Assembly (NCBI GenBank): GCA_036365455.1
Contig: JAWQUS010000002.1
Location: 9,238,001 to 9,302,000 of the forward strand
Direction of reading: 5' to 3'
Length of the DNA stretch: 64,000 nt
From: Macrosoma leucophasiata
Taxonomy: Eukaryota > Arthropoda > Insecta > Lepidoptera > Hedylidae
Part shown: piece after piece, positions 57,301 through 64,000 of the stretch
Layout of the letters: every line of letters starts with the position of its first letter
How positions within the stretch are numbered: position 1 is the stretch's first letter
Notes under the pieces: model-generated
Database searches by the model: none
What the model was told of the DNA's origin: nothing
What the model saw: the letters and a program-made list of their open reading frames with translations, nothing else
Made by a program: the position numbers and the translations under genes

Positions 57301-57361
57301 CTTGTGTTTGGATCGTGATTCAATCAAAGTGATTCTATCGCTCGCGATCGACTCAGGTCTA
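54323..57361. mobile_element. 3039-bp hAT-like non-autonomous element
   Basis: Ends TAGACCTGAGTCGATC at both termini (16 identical bases inverted), flanked by a perfect 8-bp duplication ATCGAAAT (54315-54322, 57362-57369). Sub-terminal regions are rich in GATCGA/GACTCGA motifs on both strands, possible transposase-binding sites. No transposase ORF longer than about 90 codons is present. It contains a nested MITE, a (TA)n run at 54839 and a 155-bp tandem duplication at about 56553-56810. Confidence 0.75.
55345..55781. mobile_element. Nested MITE with TAGGGATGG ends
   Basis: 437 bp, ends TAGGGATGGTGATCC / GAATCGCCATCCCTA; flanks CTAGGAAG and CTACTAAG match at 6 of 8 bases, consistent with an aged hAT-type insertion. 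Confidence 0.6.
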
Positions 57362-57802
57362 ATCGAAATCGATTGATTCCAAGCGTTGGCTGTATCGCCG
57401 CCATGTTGAATATGGTTGAAAATTATAAAATCGTTTGAATTAAATGTGGTGGTAACTCTAAAATATATTCTTGATTAAATTAATTGTATTTTTTTCGGAT
57501 TCTTCTATAATTTACCCATTTTTTGAGGACATGTACGAACCAGGGCCGAGCTCGCAACATCTCCTTTTGAAATTGTAACGAATTGTCATGTCAAGAAGTG
57601 GTCAAGAATTCTGTGAATCTATTTGGAAGTTGAGAAACCATGAAACTATTTAATTTCGAAACTTCTTGAATTTTCGTGGTGAATACTGAATTTGTTGTGA
57701 TAAATGGTGCAAGGATTACGAAATTAGCAATTTTCAGTTCTAATACAGAAGTATTTACATACTTTTAATATTGTATACTTGGACCTATTATTTGACTCTA
57801 TC

Positions 57803-58063
57803 ATGACTTCAAAAATACCGAAACATGCACTAATAGATCTAAAAATTGGTGATCAATTAACAACTATTTCATGTGGGCACATAGTTGTGGAATTAATGAA
57901 ATTTATAGCATACCAGCGATTACAAATACCTTATTCATATCAGTGGCTCAAACAAATTGTAAATAAGAAGAAATCTAGTCCGGAAGAAAAGGATAGTTTT
58001 CAATCCGAGAGACATTTTCGTGTTGCTTCAACTGCATTAGAGAATTTGGACTTTATATTGAAG
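57803..58063 (+). CDS. MAD2L1BP: p31comet exon 1
   Basis: 261 nt, 87 codons, MTSKIPKHALIDLKIGDQL to NLDFILK, donor GTAATA, phase 0. Confidence 0.88.
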
Positions 58064-59156
58064 GTAATATATACGTTTTAATTGTTATGCCTTTGAGTCC
58101 CTAGAGGTTACTGGTATTGGTGTACATGTGTATGAATGTCAATGGCTCAAGTGATAATGTTTGTAGTGACGGAGACTAGGTGCTCTACGCTTTCTACCAG
58201 TCCCATTAGGCTCTTGGCATGAAGACTTACACCTTTTGTTGTATGTATACATATATATCATTAAACTTTACAGAGCCTTCTGAAGGAAATAGATGGTGCA
58301 TCAATTCCGGAGGAAGTATGCATAGCATTAGGTGCTACGCCGGTAACTTGTAAAGAAATGTACAGGTTTCTTCTGCCCAATGTGTGCCACAAGCCTCAAT
58401 GTCAATCAAATCATATTGCCACTGATCAAAAAATTCAAAGAAGTGTTTTCAGGTAAGCTGTCTTTACAACTATTTATATTTTACTGTTATTTTCTGTATG
58501 TCTATGATAATGATATTCAAAATGCTATGTAGAATTCTAATAAAAATAACTGTATGTATGATAACATTCTAAAAATTGATTTTGTTTAAATCCCTGAAGC
58601 AGCAATGATTTCTTGTTGTTAGAACTATGTAGAACAATAAGAAATCATTGCTGCAATCATATCTATTGTCATATTTTTCTGATGGCTTTAAATTATGTTT
58701 AAAAATTTATTAATATATTGTATAAATTATTATTTTTACAGGACCTTGGTGACATCTGAGGTGCTAAGTCAAATATTTTTTGATGCAATCCCACCAACAA
58801 ATATGCATGTATTCCTAAAACTGTCCAACAATCAAGATGTGGTATGCAGTGACAGTTTTGTGAGTGTTTCTGGATGGAGAATACCGAGGAATTGCAAGGT
58901 TGTTATTTTGAACTTCAGAACTCAGTATCTTAAAAATCTGTCATGCTGCAATAAATTTGAGATTTTCAGCGATGCAATCAGCCATCATTTGACCCATCTG
59001 AACATAGAATCAGATGATATAGATAATCAAAATGATTTGAGTGAAATAGAATCAACTGACTCTGTGAGATGGTACCAATCCACTTACATAATGAAAGGGT
59101 TCAAAGACTGCGTTGTGAATGGTAATTCTGTAACTAATAAATGGATGGGATCTTGA
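57803..59156 (+). CDS. MAD2L1BP: p31comet / MAD2L1-binding protein (gene span, 3 exons)
   Basis: Binds closed MAD2 and, with TRIP13, helps disassemble the mitotic checkpoint complex (family knowledge). Exons 57803-58063, 58274-58452 and 58742-59156 join in frame to 284 residues; the human protein is about 274. Seen: CGHIVVELMKFIAYQRLQIP near residues 25-45 (family pattern CxxxxxELLKxxxYQRxQLPxPY), a central helical part around CKEMYRFLLP, and the C-terminal WYQSTYIMKGFKDCV, which matches the family's conserved WFQxPxxxKGF end. The ATG at 57803 was chosen over the upstream in-frame TTG. No obvious AATAAA is close by; the first plus-strand AATAAA is at about 59876, inside the convergent gene's 3' side. 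Confidence 0.88.
58274..58452 (+). CDS. MAD2L1BP: p31comet exon 2
   Basis: 179 nt, acceptor CTTTACAG, donor GTAAGC, phase 0 to 2. Encodes SLLKEIDGASIPEEVCIALG and TCKEMYRFLLPN to QRSVF plus a split Arg codon. Confidence 0.88.
58742..59156 (+). CDS. MAD2L1BP: p31comet exon 3
   Basis: 415 nt including TGA at 59154-59156, acceptor TTTTTACAG. Encodes TLVTSEVLSQIFFDAIPPTN to VRWYQSTYIMKGFKDC. Confidence 0.88.
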
Positions 59157-59913
59157 TTATTAAGAAGTTTATATAGGAAAATGAAATTAGTATGTCCATT
59201 CAAATTAATCATTTTTATTTTTTCTCTTTATGGATTTGTACTGATATAATTAATTCTAGATAGAAAAATAATTTAACTTGTTTTATGATTATTCAATGCT
59301 CAATTTAATCAAAATATTGTTACTATTGACTGATTGATGACTGTGATGTGTTGTTCTTTATTAGTAGTGAAATTTATTAGACCTTGAATGTTGACTGGAT
59401 CTTTTCTGCTTAACATGGTCCAATTGTAACTTGTCTAGTTGTAAGAATAACTTTTGCTTATTAAAATAATTAAGATAAAAGTATGTCTTGTGCCATTAAC
59501 TGGATTTTGTTGCAAAACAGCAATTTATTAAATCGACGCTTAAGAACCAAATCCATCTATCTACAAAAAATCAACTTTTCAGGAGACAAAAAAAACTTTT
59601 AATATTTTCCACAAATTTATTACGTCTCATAACTAAGGTGGTATTGGTATTGTCTTATAACTTTTTATTTGTCGCGAATTTGAGGTTACTGTTTAAAAAA
59701 AATGATTCGTAAGTTGGCCAACAACTGCGTCAAAAAGTAAAAATCGACAAAAGTGTAGATAGATGGTTTTGGTTCTTAAGCATCGAAATATACATTTGTT
59801 TTACCTATATTACTTAATCAATACTGGTACTACCTAATTCTTTGTTAATATTTTGTATTTCATTTGATAATCTCACAATAAAATTCGTTATAATTTAACT
59901 AGCCCATTTTTTT
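59157..59913. other. Convergent 3' region of p31comet and the glycosyltransferase
   Basis: 757 bp. It contains an inverted-repeat element with TTAA flanks (59543-59780). A plus-strand AATAAA near 59876 and a minus-strand AATAAA near 59614 suggest that the two 3' UTRs could overlap by about 260 bp. Confidence 0.45.
59543..59780. mobile_element. MITE with GAACCAAATCCATCTATC ends
   Basis: Ends TTAAGAACCAAATCCATCTA and TAGATGGTTTTGGTTCTTAA. The TTAA at each side would fit a piggyBac-type target duplication, but it is part of CTTAAG on both sides, so the boundary is ambiguous. Confidence 0.5.
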
Positions 59914-60670
59914 TTAAAGTCCTATATTATGCACCTCTCCTTGTCCATTACTAAAGATGGTACGTTCTCTATACATTACACATGTTTTCTTTATGGACAT
60001 TTCATTGCTTCTTAAAGTACAATTCTTCCACTTATCACAATTTCTTATAGCTTCGTTAAATTCTACTATCAAATTATTTCTACCTCCATTTGGTCCAACT
60101 ACATGGTCACATTTTATATATTTAGATACCATATCTCTCAGACAACACTCTAGTAATTCATAATATTCTAGCCAGTAATCGCTGGGAACTTGTTTGAGTT
60201 TTATGCCAAGAACCTCTGTAAGGATGCCTGTTACAAAAATATCATCTATCCAGAAAAACGGATGGAACTTTGCTTCGGAAGTGATCATGTTGGCAATGTA
60301 TGGACTCATTATGTAGTACCATCCTGATAGATATGGTGGGTAAACATTTCTCTCATATTCTTCATGTGTGACATACCATTTATTCTGTTCATTTCTTCTA
60401 GGTCTTGTGTCATTCAACATGTAACCAATTGCAATATTAGTTCTCTCGGATTGTGATATATTATTAAGAAAGTCATATGTTTTATCTAAATTGAAAACTG
60501 TGTCATCGTCAACTTTAAGTATGAATGACGCTCTATTGCATACAGTTGATGCCCATTGCAATCCCATGAGGTGTTTGTGTGTCAAATTTCTATAGTTCTC
60601 AACAAATGATCCTTGAAGTATGTCACCAAAATTATTGCTCTCATCTTCTATTGCTTCTTGGGTTATGTAT
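59914..60670 (-). CDS. GT31 exon 3 (catalytic domain)
   Basis: 757 nt including the stop, acceptor AATTTCAG. Starts YITQEAIEDESNNFGDILQG and contains VDDDTVF and FFWIDDIFVTG. Ends GEVHNIGL. Confidence 0.9.
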
Positions 60671-61550
60671 CTGAAATTAGATAAAAAATAAAAAAATATT
60701 AAATCTGTCTGTTAGAAGAAGTAGGTAGAGATTTTTTTTTGTACTTAGTTATTTGCAGTGGTTGAGGTGTGAAAGATCATAGTATGACTCAAAATTAGAC
60801 AAAAAAATTACTCAAGATCAGACAAAAAAGGATCAAAATCGTCATCACCTCACCACAATATCTCGGGGTCACAAATATGGGTATGACTCCCAAAAATTGT
60901 ACTTATAGGACCAATCCTACTTATCATGTTTAGCATAATAATATGACAAGTCCCTTGTCTTTTTTTAACTCGGCACAGAATACCTACATAATACCAAGTA
61001 CATATTCTGACACACTTAATCAGACAGTTAACTCAATTCCAATATAAATTCCATTTTAATTTAGTGCCCCTGGGTCTAACCTGGGAGTCCAGGCCTTTAT
61101 TCGTAGGCTGTAAGACTGAGGGAGCTCATAAAAAAAAAACAAGTAATACTTACTTTTCTGTTTTGGGAATTCTTGCTAATAAAAATATTCTGATGGTATT
61201 TTTTGATAGCAAATAATCTAGTGGCATCACTTGTCGATGAGCACTTCTCAGTTCCACATGGCCAACATAAGATGTTACTATGATAATTAAAAATGGTTTT
61301 CCTAAAATAAAACATAGGTATAAAATAAGAACCTACTACTTAACTATTCAAAATAGCTAAGTTTATACTCATTCAACTTACTTGTACAAAGTGTAGCATT
61401 TTTTGGTTTTATAACTGTATCCCTTATAAAGTAATTATTCGATTTTATTAATATTATTGTATTATTATATTCAGTATGAGAAGTACGGTACACCCAAATT
61501 ACTAGAGTAAAAATGAGTATTACTAAGCCACCTAACATTTTCCTTGGCAT
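59914..61550 (-). CDS. Glycosyltransferase family 31 (beta-1,3-galactosyltransferase type), gene span, 3 exons
   Basis: Type II Golgi glycosyltransferase expected to add beta-1,3-linked galactose or N-acetylglucosamine to glycoproteins or glycolipids. Exons 61550-61382, 61301-61154 and 60670-59914 on the minus strand join in frame to 357 residues. Seen: cytosolic MPRK, membrane anchor about residues 7-22 (GGLVILIFTLVIWVY), a KPFLIIIVTSYVGHVELRSA block (GT31 motif I with the following Arg), GDILQGSFVENYRNLTHK, the metal-binding DxD as ILKVDDDTVF (about 160-162), YPPYLSGWYYIMS and FFWIDDIFVTGI (the ExDVxxG-like GT31 block). Donor specificity cannot be decided from sequence. It is convergent with p31comet. 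Confidence 0.87.
61154..61301 (-). CDS. GT31 exon 2
   Basis: 148 nt, acceptor TATTTTAG, donor GTAAGT. Encodes KPFLIIIVTSYVGHVELRSA to FLLARIPKTE. Confidence 0.87.
61382..61550 (-). CDS. GT31 exon 1 (membrane anchor)
   Basis: 169 nt, ATG at 61550, donor GTAAGT, phase 1. Encodes the anchor and stem, with an N-glycosylation sequon (KNATL) near the end. Confidence 0.85.
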
Positions 61551-62213
61551 TTTATCAGGGAATTATGTTTTAACTAATAAAATATCTATATTTTTAAAGT
61601 ATATACGCAAAGTACTTTCATGGTTTCAATATGCCGTACATATACTTGTTAAATTAAAAATTACGTAGGTTAAAATTAGTGAAATTATTTAGAAAATTCC
61701 TTTCGAATTCGAATGTAAATAAACAGTTGAGTTGACAAACACGCCATATGCAAATGACAGCTGTCAGTCATGCTTGTCATAGTATTTTTTTTAAATATAA
61801 TAGCATTGCAATTATGCATATTGCCAGTGTCAAGTAAAACGATATTTCGTATTTTTGTAATAAGTAGCGTGAACTGCGTAAAAGTCAGAATCAGTCAGTC
61901 AATTATCAGTCGGTCAGTCAGTCATAGTCAGAAATTCAGTAATTCGAGTAAAGCGATGGCTACTTTACCTAAACATTTACAATAAAGTTTTGGAGGCAAC
62001 CTGAAAGGCCCGAAAGGTCGTGATTTCGCAGTCTTATTCTATTTCAATATACACGGGCACTGTAATACCTCTAACGAACAAAATACCACCAACATTATTT
62101 AATATAACTTAAAAATGCACCAAGAAAATGAAATAATCTAATAGCACCACACGCCTTTTTTAAGGTTCCCGCCAAAACCCTTGTCATAGTAGTTTTAATC
62201 ACAGACAGATTTA

Positions 62214-62491
62214 CTGGTGGTAGAGCTCCAGTGACGAAGCTCGCGGGCGTAGGCACCACCGCATTACCTAATATACTTGCCGCTAAATGGTAGTGTTCAG
62301 CACTATCGTGTTCCGGTCAGGTGGTAATGTAGGGCCCTGTAATTTCCGGCACAGAGGCATAACACCTTCAGCCTCAGGAGTGGTAATGCATCTGCATTTT
62401 GACCTCGGTCTTTGTGTGGGTGTCTATAGGCTGCAGCCATCACTTAACATCAATGTGAACTGCATGCTTGTTTGCCACTTCCATTACATAA
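62214..62491 (+). repeat. SINE-like copy, full length
   Basis: ACTGGTGGTAGAGCTCCAGT start and CATTACATAAAAAAAA end, the least diverged copy in the window. Confidence 0.72.
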
Positions 62492-62571
62492 AAAAAAGAC
62501 CAATAACTTTTGACGTTCTGAAATAACGTAACTACTGCGATAGGTAGGTACGTAAAAGAATCTGCCAACCA

Positions 62572-62618
62572 ATCCTGGGTAGTGGAGTGTGATCACATCA
62601 CACTCCACTACCCAGGAT
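62572..62618. repeat. Perfect 22-bp inverted repeat with 3-nt spacer
   Basis: Left arm 62572-62593 (ATCCTGGGTAGTGGAGTGTG plus AT), spacer CAC, right arm 62597-62618 its exact complement. Confidence 0.95.
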
Positions 62619-62641
62619 CGCCTGAAATCATTCGGCTAGAC

Positions 62642-62826
62642 CAGTGATTCCCAAAGTGGTCCTTAAAAACTCCCTGGGGCCCATGGGACTCGATGGGGGC
62701 CTACGTAGGTGTGAATAAAATTTGGAAATATGGGAATGTGATATAAATGTAGTAAGGAGGGGGGTCCTCGGAAACCAGAAAAAAATTGAAAGGGGTCTAC
62801 AAGAAAAAATAGTTTGGGTACCTCTG
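62642..62826. mobile_element. hAT MITE, copy 2 (8-bp target duplication)
   Basis: 185 bp, ends CAGTGATTCCCAAAG / GGTACCTCTG, flanked by a perfect 8-bp duplication GGCTAGAC (62634-62641, 62827-62834). Inverted relative of 17890-18055. Confidence 0.82.
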
Positions 62827-63111
62827 GGCTAGACCGTCGTATCGTTTTTGTGCTCGTTTACCTACGTCTTAATTTATCTTGTCAGCAACGTTAACGATCG
62901 AGAGTGTGTCGTCAAGACTTTTTTATGTCTTAAGGTTGAGGAACAAGCTTTTGGGCCACCTGTTGAAAAAGTGGTCACCGTCATCTATGAACATTCAACA
63001 TCAGGGGAATTGCCAACGCGCTGCCAGCTCCGAAGTACTCTTTTGACGGCTTTTTTTTAGAAGCCCATATTGTAGCACCGAAGAAACACCCTAGACCCTT
63101 GTTTTTTTATG

Positions 63112-63603
63112 TCAAAGGATTGACAGACTAGCAGACGAGCCACCTGATGGAAAGTAGTCAACGTCGCCTATGAACATTTGCAACACCAGGGGCGTCGCCC
63201 TAAAGGACTCTTTTGGGCGACGCCCCTGTTTGAAGAACCCCATATTGTAGCACCGAGGGAACACCTCAGAGGGAAGCTCATTCCACAATTTACACGTTCT
63301 GGGCAAAAACAAACGTGAGAACCACACCGTTGAACATTGCCAAGTGTCCAGTCGGTGAGGATGGAACTTCTCTCTTCGACGGGTAGTACGGTGTAGGAAA
63401 AGAGACGGTGGCACCATGTCGAACAGTTCAACAGAGCACTCGCCAGTGTAGAGACGGTATAAAACGCAAAGACTCCCAATGTCTCGGCGCAGGCTCAGAT
63501 GTTCGAGCCTGTCTGTTAGTCCTGGGTCGTTAATAATACGAACGGCGCGTCTCTTCAGGGAGTCAAGTGGACCAAGTTGGCATTTGGTGGCTCCCGCCCA
63601 CAA
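63112..63603 (-). pseudogene. LINE reverse-transcriptase C-terminus (jockey/CR1-type)
   Basis: About 160 codons read MWAGATKCQLGPLDSLKRRA, LRRDIGSLCVLYRLYTGECS, FLPRTCKLWNELPSEVFP and YNMGFFKQG, the typical end of lepidopteran jockey-like reverse transcriptases. The remaining 3' part contains a 13-bp perfect hairpin at 63188-63227. The 5' part of the element is absent. Confidence 0.8.
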
Positions 63604-63960
63604 ATGAGAGCAGTATTCCTGAGTTCCACAATTTACACGTTCTGGGAAGAAAAGAACGCAAAAACCGAACCACTGAGCGTTGCCACGCGTTCAGTTTGTG
63701 TGGGTGGAACTTTTCTCTTTGACGGATAGTGCGATGTAGGAAAAGCGACCATATCAAACAGTTCAGCAGAGCACTCACCGTTGTAGAGACGGCAAAATAC
63801 GCAAAGACTCCCAACGTCTCTCGTAACGCATACTTAAATGCTCGAGGCTGTCAGTGAGTCCTGTGAACAAGTTGCTATTTGGGGGATGGGAGTCCCCAAA
63901 CGAGAGCAGTATTCCATGGGGCCTTCTAAAGCTGCATTAGTTGTCCCAAAGTGAAATACT
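63563..63960 (-). pseudogene. Second, more decayed copy of the same LINE end
   Basis: Repeats FLHRTIRQREKFHPHKLNAW and FLPRTCKLWN of the neighbouring fragment, then breaks. The two copies lie head to tail on the minus strand, suggesting tandem insertion or duplication. Confidence 0.65.
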
Positions 63961-64000
63961 GCCTCGCTTTGTTAAGCACCAAACTTGGTCTTGCACTCGA

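Larger units (their letters stand above)
54057..57566. mobile_element. Terminal-inverted-repeat element (AGATGTTGC ends), split by a 3-kb insertion
   Basis: Outer ends GGAGATGTTGCAAAAATG and GCAACATCTCC. Its two halves (54057-54322 and 57362-57566) match 39700-40327 in reverse orientation. The interruption at 54323 is a hAT-like element with its own target duplication. Confidence 0.6.

Overview
The window reads as AT-rich, repeat-dense nuclear DNA of an insect, almost certainly a moth or butterfly (Lepidoptera). Genes have several exons with GT/AG introns, introns reach 12.6 kb, and the DNA between exons is packed with lepidopteran-type SINEs, MITEs, mariner copies and LINE 3' fragments. There are no operons, ribosome binding sites or CRISPR arrays. 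Species cannot be named from the sequence alone.

Five host genes can be built exon by exon, with reading frames that join at every splice site. (1) Enolase-phosphatase E1 (methionine salvage), minus strand, 22714 down to 1700: a normal 270-residue catalytic core plus a separate terminal exon adding about 506 residues of Glu/Lys-rich disordered tail. (2) Claspin (replication-checkpoint adaptor of Chk1), minus strand, 47865 down to 31436: 15 coding exons, about 1401 residues, with two Chk1-binding-type motifs. (3) An intact single-exon Hsp60 paralogue, minus strand, 52447-50744, without the usual Gly/Met tail. (4) p31comet/MAD2L1-binding protein (spindle-checkpoint silencing), plus strand, 57803-59156, three exons. 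(5) A family-31 glycosyltransferase (beta-1,3-galactosyltransferase type), minus strand, 61550-59914, three exons, convergent with p31comet. Two genes act in cell-cycle checkpoints (claspin in S phase, p31comet at the spindle), but nothing in the sequence shows that the cluster is a functional unit.

Layout: 1-1.7 kb degenerate SINEs; 1.7-22.7 kb Enoph and its introns (mariner, LINE remnants, a 5S-rRNA-like SINE, MITEs); 22.7-31.4 kb intergenic, dominated by a 3.74-kb foldback element with inverted arrays of a 101-bp repeat; 31.4-47.9 kb claspin with many intronic insertions, including a 1.85-kb terminal-inverted-repeat element carrying a 370-residue ORF; 47.9-52.4 kb a broken mariner and the Hsp60 paralogue; 52.4-57.8 kb nested transposons, including a 3039-bp hAT-like element with a perfect 8-bp target duplication; 57.8-61.6 kb p31comet and the glycosyltransferase; 61.6-64 kb SINE, hAT MITE, a perfect 22-bp palindrome and LINE 3' ends.

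No single clearly new biological system emerged. The observations most worth a second look are the acidic tail on Enoph (with a possible short isoform), the foldback element, the ORF-bearing element inside claspin and its apparent MITE derivative 19 kb away, a decayed tandem copy of claspin exon 10, a SINE tail that has replaced a claspin polypyrimidine tract, and a pre-miRNA-like hairpin in a p31comet intron.
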